From a virus, in IMG/VR virus record IMGVR_UViG_3300017708_001763, positions 1 through 47,475 of that record: a stretch of DNA of 47,475 nt; one strand, 5' to 3'. The notes under the pieces are model-generated. The model saw only the letters and a list, made by a program, of their open reading frames with translations, was not told the DNA's origin and did no database searches. Both the position numbers and the translations under genes were made by a program. The first letter of the stretch is position 1. The number at the start of each line of letters is the position of its first letter. Shown piece by piece: positions 35,014 to 41,606 of the stretch.

Positions 35014-35648
35014 TAATTCCACTCCAATGCTTCTGAGATAATTGGAAACTGCTCAATGAAGATGGCACGAATGTCTTCAGCGAGTTCCATGTGTTCCTTT
35101 TGTGTACCATTTGCGGTACGCAAATCGAGATAATGTGCCCATGAACGAATATTTCCGCTCATGTAGAGTCTGGTTTGTGTATTTTGTGGGAGCACAAAAC
35201 GAGCACATTCCTTTGCCACACCCTTGTCAAGCAGTGCATTATAAACTTCAAGACTTTGCTTAAAGTGATTCTCAATCATCGCTTCCATGTATGCTTTATC
35301 GCGTGGATTAATATCATCAATAGAATTTTGACGATTCTTTGTATCCTGACGACGAAGATCTGGAATAGGAATTTCTAATTGAAGTTCCTTGCTATCAGCA
35401 TAGCGTTGTGAAAACTGTTGATATGTAAATGAACGGTGACGAAGCACTTGAGTTGCCACTGCTAGTGATGTATTTAGTTCTACCGTCATGAATGCATGTT
35501 CAAAGATACTCCAGTGACGATGTTTAATACAATACTTAAGGAGACCAGCAAAACTATCGTTCTCCTGGTTCTTGGGGTTTGAGACACGGGCACAGTATGC
35601 AATCTGCTTCTCCGCATCAGGTGTAACACTAATAAGTTTGGCGCTCAT
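35013..35648 (-). CDS. thyX: ThyX flavin-dependent thymidylate synthase (211 aa)
   Basis: The ThyX motif RHR-x7-S is present at residues 70-80 (RHRSFTYQQFS), followed by QRY, and the later ARFVLPQNTQTRLYMSGNI and SWAHYLDLRTANGTQKE segments hold the conserved flavin and dUMP contacts. It makes dTMP from dUMP using methylene-tetrahydrofolate and FADH2. It is coupled by TAATG to the small downstream gene. Confidence 0.93.
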   Translation of the reverse strand: MSAKLISVTPDAEKQIAYCARVSNPKNQENDSFAGLLKYCIKHRHWSIFEHAFMTVELNTSLAVATQVLRHRSFTYQQFSQRYADSKELQLEIPIPDLRRQDTKNRQNSIDDINPRDKAYMEAMIENHFKQSLEVYNALLDKGVAKECARFVLPQNTQTRLYMSGNIRSWAHYLDLRTANGTQKEHMELAEDIRAIFIEQFPIISEALEWN

Positions 35649-36221
35649 TTAATTCTCCAAATAATCTTTAAAAATTTCCAATGCACTATTCCAATGAATA
35701 AATTGACCCCTCTCATTTAATGGAACAAAACAAATAGTCCACCGCCCAAGAGGACTTGGATTATTAGTCCCATGCAACATACCAACGTTTACTAAACTTG
35801 GTCTGTTTGTGTTTACTTCATAGAGAAATTCGCAGTCTTCCTCATTTGCCCATAAATTGTCATGATATTCAGAGGTCACCTCAGAATGACCATCAATTTT
35901 CTTTCTATATGTTTTATCAGATTTCCACCATTGTATCACCCCATCATCAGGACCCCAAGTAATATTGATCTTTGCATGATGAGTATACATTCCATGATCA
36001 GTATGAATAGGAATTTTAGAATATGGTGGAGTATAAAAAACCTCTTTTAGTCCAAGAGTAAGACCAAGATCATTAAACCAATCTTCTACGGGATAAAAAG
36101 GATAATCATTGATATAAAAATGCTTTACCTTACTACCATTCTTCTTGAATATATCTAATGGGGCAATAGTAAATGGTAGATTAATATATCTATGATACCA
36201 ATTTTTAGATACACTAACCAT
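35649..36221 (-). CDS. 2OG-Fe(II) oxygenase-like protein (190 aa)
   Basis: Residues 73-75 HTD, His150 (GMLHGTNNPSPLGRW) and Arg160 supply the facial triad and 2-oxoglutarate contact of the double-stranded beta-helix dioxygenases. The family resembles those acting on peptidyl or small substrates; the true substrate is unknown. Three consecutive ATGs occur; the third (36221) has a GAGG 6 nt upstream and is chosen. It overlaps the 58-codon gene by 8 nt and ends 1 nt from thyX. Confidence 0.72.
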   Translation of the reverse strand: MVSVSKNWYHRYINLPFTIAPLDIFKKNGSKVKHFYINDYPFYPVEDWFNDLGLTLGLKEVFYTPPYSKIPIHTDHGMYTHHAKINITWGPDDGVIQWWKSDKTYRKKIDGHSEVTSEYHDNLWANEEDCEFLYEVNTNRPSLVNVGMLHGTNNPSPLGRWTICFVPLNERGQFIHWNSALEIFKDYLEN

Positions 36222-36390
36222 CATCATCCTCAAAAACTTCGTCGTAATCTAGTATATAATTTGCAGCAGGATCGTCAAAGTTTTCTTGCACTGTTGTATA
36301 CATGTCAACATCAGAATAAACTTCAGACTTCAGACACCCCACTAGAGACTCAAGGTTATTAATAATCAACTTGAGTTTTTCTTTGTCCAT
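36214..36390 (-). CDS. Small acidic protein (58 aa)
   Basis: The sequence MDKEKLKLIINNLESLVGCL then a very acidic tail (YDEVFEDDDG) has no family I recognise. The ATG follows a GGAGG ribosome site. It is the first gene after a combined terminator and promoter, so it heads the transcript for the oxygenase, thyX, carbamoyltransferase and PhoH genes. Confidence 0.7.
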   Translation of the reverse strand: MDKEKLKLIINNLESLVGCLKSEVYSDVDMYTTVQENFDDPAANYILDYDEVFEDDDG

Positions 36391-36412
36391 AAAAAAGAAT
36401 AATCCTCCACTA

Positions 36413-36449
36413 ATTATATACAAAAAAAGAGGACCCGTCAAGGTCCTCT
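36413..36449 (-). promoter_or_regulatory. Fused terminator hairpin and sigma70 promoter
   Basis: The minus strand forms AGAGGACC-TTGACG-GGTCCTCT (36428-36449; 8-bp stem) followed by a T-tract (36422-36428). The six-base loop TTGACG (36436-36441) is also the -35 of a promoter whose -10 TATAAT lies at 36413-36418 after exactly 17 bp. This would end the DUF4278-containing transcript and start the next. Similar promoter/stem-loop cassettes are known from T-even phages. Confidence 0.8.
36428..36449 (-). terminator. Intrinsic terminator (8-bp hairpin plus T7)
   Basis: The hairpin part of the fused element: 8-bp stem, 6-nt loop and seven T residues counting the base of the stem, located 26 nt after the stop of the DUF4278 gene. 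Confidence 0.82.
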
Positions 36450-36474
36450 ACAGATTTATAGATGTAATTTCAAT

Positions 36475-36642
36475 TTACTTTACGTAAGTTTGACCACGAT
36501 AACAGAAAGTCCCATGGGACTCTTTGTTTTCTACGCAACGTGTATCATATTCAACACCACGATATGAGGTGTGACTAATCTGTGCGTTGTGAAGTGCAGA
36601 TGCTTTGTTGATCTGCTTCTTGATCATGTTTAGTGTGTTCAT
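36475..36642 (-). CDS. DUF4278-like small protein (55 aa)
   Basis: Two copies of the YRG motif, HTSYRGVEYDT and FCYRGQTYVK, match DUF4278, small beta proteins common in cyanobacteria and cyanophages with unknown function. Two cysteines (Cys36 and Cys47) are present. The ATG has an AGGAG ribosome site 7 nt upstream. The gene ends just before the fused terminator/promoter. Confidence 0.75.
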   Translation of the reverse strand: MNTLNMIKKQINKASALHNAQISHTSYRGVEYDTRCVENKESHGTFCYRGQTYVK

Positions 36643-36712
36643 GAGTTGACTCCTGAAGTTGGGTGAAAATTAACCTTCTCATCTTTCGATGGATCCGTTT
36701 TTTCCCGTTCCT

Positions 36713-36880
36713 TCAGTCGTTTGCGTCCCAATACCATTGACATTCTGGTGCTGAGTCCTTAAGGGTCTCAATCAACTCTACCTTCAAGACAGAAGATAGA
36801 TTCGCATTGTTCTCAATCTTCAGCATGATAGCATCGGTTTGAGTACATGAGAGTGTTGTATAGAATAATAGTTCTAGCAT
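36713..36880 (-). CDS. Small protein (55 aa)
   Basis: The sequence starts MLELLFYTTLSCTQTDAIML and ends APECQWYWDAND; a short hydrophobic N-terminus may be a signal or membrane segment. A larger frame would begin in the promoter, so the ATG at 36880 is used, with GGAG about 10 nt upstream. It is the first gene after a near-consensus early promoter, and its leader carries a hairpin and a repeated 10-mer that includes the start codon region. Confidence 0.65.
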   Translation of the reverse strand: MLELLFYTTLSCTQTDAIMLKIENNANLSSVLKVELIETLKDSAPECQWYWDAND

Positions 36881-36914
36881 GGGATGAACGACTCCGTTCC
36901 GCGACTTACTTGCG

Positions 36915-36932
36915 TCCCACCCAAGAGTGGGA
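36915..36932 (-). other. Leader hairpin with alternative pairing partner at the start codon
   Basis: In the minus-strand leader TCCCAC-TCTTGG-GTGGGA forms a 6-bp hairpin. The 10-mer CGTTCATCCC occurs at 36929-36938 and again at 36881-36890, directly before the ATG, so GTGGGA could pair instead with TCCCAT over the start codon. Confidence 0.4.
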
Positions 36933-36946
36933 TGAACGTCAGGTCT

Positions 36947-36975
36947 ATTATAGACCTTATACATTATTTAGTCAA
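36947..36975 (-). promoter_or_regulatory. Strong sigma70-type promoter with palindromic -10
   Basis: TTGACT (36970-36975), 17 bp, TATAAT (36947-36952). The -10 is the centre of the 17-bp palindrome AGGTCTAT-A-ATAGACCT (36941-36957). It precedes the 55-aa gene at 36880 and the DUF4278 gene and lies just after the oxygenase-like gene at 37007. Confidence 0.85.
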
Positions 36976-37006
36976 GTGACTCGGTATCAACACAAACATT
37001 TACATA

Positions 37007-37510
37007 TCATTCTTCTTCATGATCAAAAAAGAATACTTGAGTCAACCTACCAGTCTCTGGAGTAGTCCCAAACCCAGGAACAATGCTCCTATGCAACAAA
37101 TCACCTCTATACAAAACCATCCTATTATAAACATTCCCAACCATTGTGATTAGATTATCTCTACTATCAAAAATACCAGTTCCAGAATCAATAGGAGCAT
37201 TTGGAGTTAAGTATAAAACTCCTGCCCACTGACTCTTATCCTTATGTATCCATGTCTTTTCATTCTCTAGACACAATTGAAAGGTAAAACTATCCATGTT
37301 CTTTCTAAACTGGACAGGACCATACTCAAGCATATTACCAAAGATACGATCCAATTTATCTCCAATCATCTCTTGATACTTTGGGTCAGCAGCATCTGAT
37401 CTCACACCAGGAAAAGAACCTGTGGTTTTAAAATCAATTTTTAAAGCAGAATTTCTGACTACATCAGGACTATCCAAAAAGTCATCAACAACGATTGTAT
37501 TAACTCTCAT
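37007..37510 (-). CDS. Dioxygenase-like protein, DUF6445/2OG-type (167 aa)
   Basis: H89-K-D91 in WIHKDKSQWAGVLYLTPNAP, His140 in GDLLHRSIVPGFG and Arg155 in ETGRLTQVFFF form a clear Fe(II)/2-oxoglutarate-type set. The GSFPGVRS phrase near residue 31 is familiar from DUF6445-like proteins. The substrate is unknown. It lies 12 nt after the glutaredoxin-like gene, and the strong early promoter begins just past its stop. Confidence 0.68.
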   Translation of the reverse strand: MRVNTIVVDDFLDSPDVVRNSALKIDFKTTGSFPGVRSDAADPKYQEMIGDKLDRIFGNMLEYGPVQFRKNMDSFTFQLCLENEKTWIHKDKSQWAGVLYLTPNAPIDSGTGIFDSRDNLITMVGNVYNRMVLYRGDLLHRSIVPGFGTTPETGRLTQVFFFDHEEE

Positions 37511-37522
37511 TTTATTACAGAA

Positions 37523-37756
37523 TCAAATCAACTTTCTTGATTTAAAAAATTGAAGAGTTTCTTTCATGCCCCCAATATGCTTATTACCAATAGAACATTG
37601 GGGATAAGTAGCTTCCTCACCAAACTCTTGGTTAAATGCTTTTTGAGTAAAGTCATAATTCAACCTATACTCTAAGAATTCTCCACCAAGAGAACGTACT
37701 AATGACGCGATACGATCACACTCTTGACTACCATTTGAATAAATTACTGATTGCAT
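37523..37756 (-). CDS. Glutaredoxin-like protein lacking the first catalytic Cys (77 aa)
   Basis: A thioredoxin fold of glutaredoxin size: MQSVIYSNGSQECDR in the active-site position, cis-proline in TYPQCSIG and IGGMKETLQF near the end. The CPYC motif is replaced by S10-Q-E-C13, so only the second cysteine position remains. It could be redox-inactive or act differently. The ATG overlaps the upstream gene's end by 13 nt. Confidence 0.75.
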   Translation of the reverse strand: MQSVIYSNGSQECDRIASLVRSLGGEFLEYRLNYDFTQKAFNQEFGEEATYPQCSIGNKHIGGMKETLQFFKSRKLI

Positions 37757-37947
37757 GAGTTTTCTTTATAAATGATTGTGATTTTATTGTATATATCTTT
37801 CCTATTATCACTATAAGTGACGCGACAACGTTCAATGTCAGCGTCTAATAGTTTTGCAACATTAGAAAGTTGCCATTCAGCAGCATACTTTTTAAAATTA
37901 TCGTCAATTTTAAATTTATTCTGACCAGGGCGATTAAAGTCTTCCAT
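37744..37947 (-). CDS. Small conserved-looking protein (67 aa)
   Basis: The sequence MEDFNRPGQNKFKIDDNFKK then AAEWQLSNVAKLLDADIERC is mostly helical with no recognised domain. The ATG at 37947 is used; a TTG 9 nt upstream is the alternative. It overlaps genes on both sides (14 nt and 13 nt), typical of this cluster. Confidence 0.6.
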   Translation of the reverse strand: MEDFNRPGQNKFKIDDNFKKYAAEWQLSNVAKLLDADIERCRVTYSDNRKDIYNKITIIYKENSCNQ

Positions 37948-38107
37948 AATATTCAATTAGTCGTTGTACTTGTTTCTTGTTCGTTCCACATGGTGCATTA
38001 TTTAAGCAAATAAGAATACATTCTGTATCACTAATAGAGGGTTTAATAGTAAACCCCCACTTGTCAACTTCACCTTCGATAGGTGCTTCTACATTATCAA
38101 TCATCAT
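37934..38107 (-). CDS. Small protein (57 aa)
   Basis: Too short to stand out, but open from ATG-ATG at 38107/38104 to TAA at 37934, overlapping the stop of the upstream gene and the start of the next. The product (MMIDNVEAPIEGEVDKWGFT start; CILICLNNAPCGTNKKQVQR later) has three cysteines. No family recognised. Confidence 0.6.
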   Translation of the reverse strand: MMIDNVEAPIEGEVDKWGFTIKPSISDTECILICLNNAPCGTNKKQVQRLIEYYGRL

Positions 38108-38252
38108 ATTCAATAATAAATTTATCCTTTAAGTGCCAGTGAATGTCATCATGCACTTGTTGCATTGCATTGTGTTTGATTGCCCAGTGATCATCATCAT
38201 CGTTAATGAGGACATTGACTTGGGTTTTTATATCAACTCTAATTGCTTTCAT
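38097..38252 (-). CDS. Small protein (51 aa)
   Basis: The product begins MKAIRVDIKTQVNVLINDDD and contains HWAIKHNAMQQVHDDIHWHL, a His-rich helix. The ATG follows GAGGAAAG, a good ribosome site. It overlaps the AbrB-like gene upstream by 14 nt and the next gene by 11 nt. No family recognised; metal binding by the histidines is possible. Confidence 0.65.
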   Translation of the reverse strand: MKAIRVDIKTQVNVLINDDDDHWAIKHNAMQQVHDDIHWHLKDKFIIEYDD

Positions 38253-38391
38253 CTTTCCTCAAAGTAAAGGAACCATCATCATTAGGAATCCATTCTAGCA
38301 TATCATTCTCCTTCCACCCAAGTTCTTCCATAAGTTTATCGGGGAAGGTTAGAATCCCATTTTCATCAACTGTCAAAGTAGTCTTCATCAT
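38239..38391 (-). CDS. AbrB/MazE-like small protein (50 aa)
   Basis: The sequence MKTTLTVDENGILTFPDKLM, EELGWKENDMLEWI and SFTLRK has the swapped-hairpin AbrB/SpoVT pattern: a short strand, a DENG turn, P-x-x-L-M-x-x-L-G-W and a W-K-E-N-D-x-L-E-W strand. Such proteins bind DNA as dimers and often serve as transcription regulators or antitoxins. The ATG (38391) overlaps the previous stop as ATGA. No toxin partner is obvious nearby. Confidence 0.65.
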   Translation of the reverse strand: MMKTTLTVDENGILTFPDKLMEELGWKENDMLEWIPNDDGSFTLRKDESN

Positions 38392-38900
38392 ACCCACTCA
38401 GGTTTACGATCGGGAATACGAAGGTAATTATCGCATACCCATGGTTTAGATGCAATATACATCTTATAAGCAGTGATAGTATCAATACTGTCATCAAACT
38501 TATACCCATCAGGCATTGCACGAACAAAAGGAGTATGACTATTCCATTTTACATAAGGAATAATTTCGTCAGCAGCAAGGAGGGTCTTAAAGCAAGTATG
38601 GATTTTTCCATACCGAGCAAAATACTCTTCACATAATGCCATACCATGCTCAAGCAACCATCTAGTGTTTGCTACAGTCTCGTTTGCCCAGATAGTGCAA
38701 GGATGATTACGGAACGCTCCCTTGTCCGTAGCATAGGGTGTGCCGTCTTTCTTGGGTAATGTACCATAACCATGTCCCCACTTGTCTGAGGCGACTATAG
38801 AGAGCATCTGGCAGGTCTCTAGCGGCATCTTGACGATGTGCTTGTCAGGCAGAACTTCTGCTGACTTCCATGGAGACTCGTCAGTGACGAAGATGTTCAT
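38388..38900 (-). CDS. Conserved phage protein of unknown function (170 aa)
   Basis: The sequence MNIFVTDESPWKSAEVLPDK, HIVKMPLETCQMLSIVASDK, NHPCTIWANETVANTRWLLE and ALCEEYFARYGKIHTCFKTL is a family often found in T4-like and cyanophages; conserved His, Glu and Cys residues (DKHIVKM, NHPCTIW) suggest an enzyme, but no function is known to me. The ATG at 38900 is chosen because homologues start MNIFVTDESP; it overlaps the zinc-ribbon gene by 20 nt. Confidence 0.7.
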   Translation of the reverse strand: MNIFVTDESPWKSAEVLPDKHIVKMPLETCQMLSIVASDKWGHGYGTLPKKDGTPYATDKGAFRNHPCTIWANETVANTRWLLEHGMALCEEYFARYGKIHTCFKTLLAADEIIPYVKWNSHTPFVRAMPDGYKFDDSIDTITAYKMYIASKPWVCDNYLRIPDRKPEWV

Positions 38901-39039
38901 TTTTTGACTCAACCCAACAAGGTTTGCAAAGCGAATTCTTATACCTGTTCTCAGATGGGACATAACATCCAACCTGAGGGCATTCATTCGCTGGTGTCAG
39001 CTTACCACACCCAACACACCTTGTCTCCCACATCTTCAT
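38881..39039 (-). CDS. Small zinc-ribbon protein (52 aa)
   Basis: Six cysteines are arranged as C8-x2-C11, C20, C25 and C38-x2-C41, with the flanks CVGCGKLTP and CKPCWVE, typical of a small treble-clef or zinc ribbon. The ATG (39039) overlaps the previous stop as ATGA. It may regulate transcription or bind RNA; no specific family is known. Confidence 0.72.
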   Translation of the reverse strand: MKMWETRCVGCGKLTPANECPQVGCYVPSENRYKNSLCKPCWVESKNEHLRH

Positions 39040-39335
39040 AATGTCCTCTCAAGTCTATTTGTTGCTTGATCTGGGAAGTCTCTTGGTCTACTATCAGTAG
39101 CGTTATCGGTCCTAGGAGACCCCTCATTCGCCTTCATAGTATGTTGATAGTTTGGTCTTGGATATCTAATACAGAATGGATCTGGCATCCAGTATGTTAC
39201 CTGCCATTCTTGATCAGGACATAGCTCAAGATGCTTCTCTACACTGTGAGAAAAACTACCGATTTGAATGTACCCATCATGACTTATACATCTGCCATTG
39301 CCAGCATCAACCAAGAATAACATCTTACTACTCAT
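39036..39335 (-). CDS. Hypothetical protein (99 aa)
   Basis: The product begins MSSKMLFLVDAGNGRCISHD and contains QVTYWMPDPFCIRYPRPNYQ; the C-terminal 35 residues are polar and probably disordered. No family recognised. It overlaps both neighbours by 4 nt (ATGA), so translation is coupled. Confidence 0.6.
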   Translation of the reverse strand: MSSKMLFLVDAGNGRCISHDGYIQIGSFSHSVEKHLELCPDQEWQVTYWMPDPFCIRYPRPNYQHTMKANEGSPRTDNATDSRPRDFPDQATNRLERTL

Positions 39336-39478
39336 AGTATTTGTTGCTCTGGATTTAGACTCTTGACAAATTGCACAGGATTCTTTTCAGATTTATGTAC
39401 CCAATGATACCGCATCATCTCAAAGATAGGATCCCATGTTGCGACACAAACATAATCAGTCACGTTGTCTCCAGTCAT
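39332..39478 (-). CDS. Small protein (48 aa)
   Basis: The product MTGDNVTDYVCVATWDPIFE then MMRYHWVHKSEKNPVQFV has no recognised domain. The ATG at 39478 lies within the 3' end of the upstream gene (23-nt overlap). A longer upstream frame exists but would overlap that gene by 65 nt. Confidence 0.55.
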   Translation of the reverse strand: MTGDNVTDYVCVATWDPIFEMMRYHWVHKSEKNPVQFVKSLNPEQQIL

Positions 39479-39770
39479 CTGGTTTGTCTCTTTGGAACCA
39501 ATCATTAATATCATCAGCACTAGTAAACCCCGTTTTATGATTGGATGGATCGGGGTCTCCTAGTCCCATCCTATTCAGAAAATCGTCGGTACTACCTTCC
39601 TCAATATCTTGTGCTGCTTGGCGTCTTGCTTTTTGCATCCAATCCCTAGCAAGTGTATGTGCCTTTGCTAGTTTTTCTGCCCAGATCATGTCATCTAATT
39701 GGACTTCCTCCTTGTTTGCAATCTTCTTACAGATAGATTCTAGTCGTAGTCTGTATTGGGTAGATAGCAT
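39456..39770 (-). CDS. Helical protein of unknown function (104 aa)
   Basis: The sequence MLSTQYRLRLESICKKIANK, DDMIWAEKLAKAHTLARDWM and KARRQAAQDIEEGSTDDFLN forms two amphipathic helices followed by a polar tail. It resembles a small protein often present in cyanophages; the function is unknown. It starts 1 nt after the upstream gene's stop. Confidence 0.65.
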   Translation of the reverse strand: MLSTQYRLRLESICKKIANKEEVQLDDMIWAEKLAKAHTLARDWMQKARRQAAQDIEEGSTDDFLNRMGLGDPDPSNHKTGFTSADDINDWFQRDKPDDWRQRD

Positions 39771-39771
39771 A

Positions 39772-39975
39772 TTAGTCTCTGAAATCTAGTTTTAACTCAA
39801 GATCCTCTAATTTGAGGTATTCAGTGTGTGCAGTCTCTTGACGCTCACATACAATATTTAGAATATCAGTCATTATTATATCGTTGTCAACGTAGTCATC
39901 GATATACTTGTAGATCGCTTCCTTCAGGTATCGATATCTATGCCACTCTGGCGAATATGGTTTGTAGTTTGTCAT
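39772..39975 (-). CDS. Helical protein of unknown function (67 aa)
   Basis: The sequence MTNYKPYSPEWHRYRYLKEA, IYKYIDDYVDNDIIMTDILN and a C-terminal coiled-coil segment (TEYLKLEDLELKLDF) is of a type common in cyanophages with no known function. A strong early promoter lies 23 bp upstream, so it is the first gene of a transcript. Confidence 0.65.
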   Translation of the reverse strand: MTNYKPYSPEWHRYRYLKEAIYKYIDDYVDNDIIMTDILNIVCERQETAHTEYLKLEDLELKLDFRD

Positions 39976-39997
39976 AAAGTATCAAATTTGTAACTGA

Positions 39998-40026
39998 AAT
40001 ATAGATCAGAAAAAGATAGATGTCAA
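39998..40026 (-). promoter_or_regulatory. Sigma70-type promoter
   Basis: TTGACA (40021-40026), 17 bp, TATATT (39998-40003) on the minus strand. It begins directly after the TAG stop of the small membrane protein (40027-40029) and drives the 67-aa gene and the overlapping genes that follow. Confidence 0.82.
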
Positions 40027-40158
40027 CTATTCTTCACTATAATTCTTAGGATTTTTTTTAACATCAAAAACAAAGTATGTGAAGGGAACTAAAAGAAACG
40101 TTCCCAAAATTGACCCAACCAGAATTGGATCAACAATTGTGAATAATTTATGAATCAT
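40027..40158 (-). CDS. Small single-span membrane protein (43 aa)
   Basis: The product MIHKLFTIVDPILVGSILGT then FLLVPFTYFVFDVKKNPKNY has one hydrophobic segment of about 22 residues and a Lys/Asn-rich C-terminal tail. It overlaps the preceding gene by 11 nt. No family recognised. A structural or membrane-modifying role is possible but unproven. Confidence 0.6.
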   Translation of the reverse strand: MIHKLFTIVDPILVGSILGTFLLVPFTYFVFDVKKNPKNYSEE

Positions 40159-40345
40159 CTTCTTCGCCGTAATTGTCTACAAGATTTTTTACATAAGTCT
40201 CATTACCATCCAAATTTTTAATCTGAAAGATAGGAGACTTCATATACTTTTTAATTTTTTTATACTCTTTAATTAGTTTTTCAACTTCTTCTTTTTGAAC
40301 AAACACTTTTGCCTTTCCATCACCAACTCCAAATCCACCACTCAT
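40148..40345 (-). CDS. Small Lys-rich coiled-coil protein (65 aa)
   Basis: The product begins MSGGFGVGDGKAKVFVQKEE and continues with a charged helix (VEKLIKEYKKIKKYMKSPIF), ending NYGEEDDS. No family recognised. It overlaps the small membrane protein gene by 11 nt. Confidence 0.6.
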   Translation of the reverse strand: MSGGFGVGDGKAKVFVQKEEVEKLIKEYKKIKKYMKSPIFQIKNLDGNETYVKNLVDNYGEEDDS

Positions 40346-40355
40346 AACATTACTC

Positions 40356-40619
40356 CTACTTTTTATCCTTTCCTTTATTGGGAGGTCCCCAATTCTTTGG
40401 ATTTATTCTACCTTCAGATTGTTTCATACCAACAAATCCTTGCTTATATTTGTCCCAATACTCATCAAAAATGTCAACCTGCTTTACGGCAGTAACCAAA
40501 TCATAATGAACCTTACCTTCAGAGTAATACTCTACCAAATAACATGTATATGGGAGTGTCTTATCCTCCGCTGCACTTTTATCACAGTCTTGTTGGAGGA
40601 CTTTTAGACTCTTCGTCAT
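40356..40619 (-). CDS. Small basic protein (87 aa)
   Basis: The product MTKSLKVLQQDCDKSAAEDK, CYLVEYYSEGKVHYDLVTAV and FDEYWDKYKQGFVGMKQSEG has no family known to me. It is similar in style to small cyanophage proteins with a short conserved beta segment. The ATG at 40619 overlaps the upstream stop (TAATG). The C-terminus is Lys/Pro-rich. Confidence 0.6.
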   Translation of the reverse strand: MTKSLKVLQQDCDKSAAEDKTLPYTCYLVEYYSEGKVHYDLVTAVKQVDIFDEYWDKYKQGFVGMKQSEGRINPKNWGPPNKGKDKK

Positions 40620-41179
40620 TAAGAACGACCTCCCCACTGAATATCTGGATATGCTTCTGCGATAGAAGCTTTAGTAATTTTATATTTCGTTTGAAGTTTC
40701 TTATCCTTCACAAGAATCATAATCTCTGCTTCTCTCGGATGCAGTCCTTCAAGCATCTGAATAAACATAGTCTCTCTACGAAGACCAGTCAAAGATGTGT
40801 TGCCTCCCTGCAAATAGTTATAAAAATTTTGCCACTCTTTACGAATAGATGTTGCTCTATTACGAACAACTTCATCCATTTTAGAGAGACCATCTACTTG
40901 ATTCAATTTTTCAATTGAGGATGAAAGAGATTCATTCTGTGCAGATTGTTCTTCAGAACGAGAATATGGAACTTCTCCCTCAGGAAGTGCTGATACTGCA
41001 GTATCATCAAAGTTCCAAATAAGAATAGCAATCAAACCTTCAGTTCTATACTTTTGAAGAACCTCTGCTTTTTTTGCATTAGTTCTCTGAGCATGAACTG
41101 CTTGAAGAATCTCATGCATGAATGGGTTTGGTTGCAATTCAGGAACTGGATTACTCTTGGTCTTCGTCTTCGTAGTCAT
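40619..41179 (-). CDS. DUF6433-like protein (186 aa)
   Basis: The sequence PNPFMHEILQAVHAQRTNAK, KAEVLQKYRTEGLIAILIWN and FDDTAVSALPEGEVPY resembles the DUF6433 family found in cyanophages; the middle is helical and the C-terminus (KASIAEAYPDIQWGG) is conserved in that family. The function is unknown. The ATG at 41179 lies within the end of the upstream membrane protein gene. Confidence 0.6.
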   Translation of the reverse strand: MTTKTKTKSNPVPELQPNPFMHEILQAVHAQRTNAKKAEVLQKYRTEGLIAILIWNFDDTAVSALPEGEVPYSRSEEQSAQNESLSSSIEKLNQVDGLSKMDEVVRNRATSIRKEWQNFYNYLQGGNTSLTGLRRETMFIQMLEGLHPREAEIMILVKDKKLQTKYKITKASIAEAYPDIQWGGRS

Positions 41180-41372
41180 AATCGTTTTCAAATCTCACGG
41201 CTAAAATTTCATCTGGTAAAAGATTACCATTCTCATCAAACATTTCGGGATGTGTATATGCAATTGCAGTAGTCTCGTACTGATTTTGTTTTGCCATCCA
41301 TCCAATTACACTGCCCAGCAATAAGAACATTACTGAGAATAGGGCGGAAAATGTGAGTGTAATAGCTAACAT
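41151..41372 (-). CDS. Small membrane protein (73 aa)
   Basis: A single N-terminal hydrophobic span (ITLTFSALFSVMFLLLGSVI) is followed by a soluble part HPEMFDENGNLLPDEILAVR and an acidic end. It starts with a GGAG ribosome site (CGGAGTAG) and is similar to small membrane proteins common in cyanophages. It overlaps the DUF6433-like gene by 29 nt. Confidence 0.68.
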   Translation of the reverse strand: MLAITLTFSALFSVMFLLLGSVIGWMAKQNQYETTAIAYTHPEMFDENGNLLPDEILAVRFENDYDYEDEDQE

Positions 41373-41387
41373 TGGTCTACTCCGAGA

Positions 41388-41606
41388 TTAACTCTTTTTA
41401 ATAATTCCAAATTTTAATTCAAAATGGAAATGTATCTCTCGGTTTAAGAGAGAAATAACCTTCCCAAACATTATTCCAAATGTTCTAGGCTTTGGGTCTT
41501 CCCTCCTGCTGCGATGACGCAACATTAACTCGAATCCACGATTTATATCGACAGATTCATCTGGTTTATTTAGTTGTCCTCTTCCGTCTTCCTGGTTTTC
41601 TGTCAT
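41388..41606 (-). CDS. Small protein (72 aa)
   Basis: The product MTENQEDGRGQLNKPDESVD then FELMLRHRSRREDPKPRTFG has no recognised domain. The ATG at 41606 is within the 3' end of the upstream gene (41-nt overlap). A longer frame would need a start deeper inside that gene and is rejected. Confidence 0.5.
   Translation of the reverse strand: MTENQEDGRGQLNKPDESVDINRGFELMLRHRSRREDPKPRTFGIMFGKVISLLNREIHFHFELKFGIIKKS

Noticed and set aside
36713-36964. Longer 83-codon form of the 55-aa gene
   Set aside because: Its start would lie within the predicted promoter, so the ATG at 36880 is used.
38068-38074. TTGACA-like sequence inside the 57-aa gene as an extra promoter
   Set aside because: No acceptable -10 at 16-18 bp spacing.
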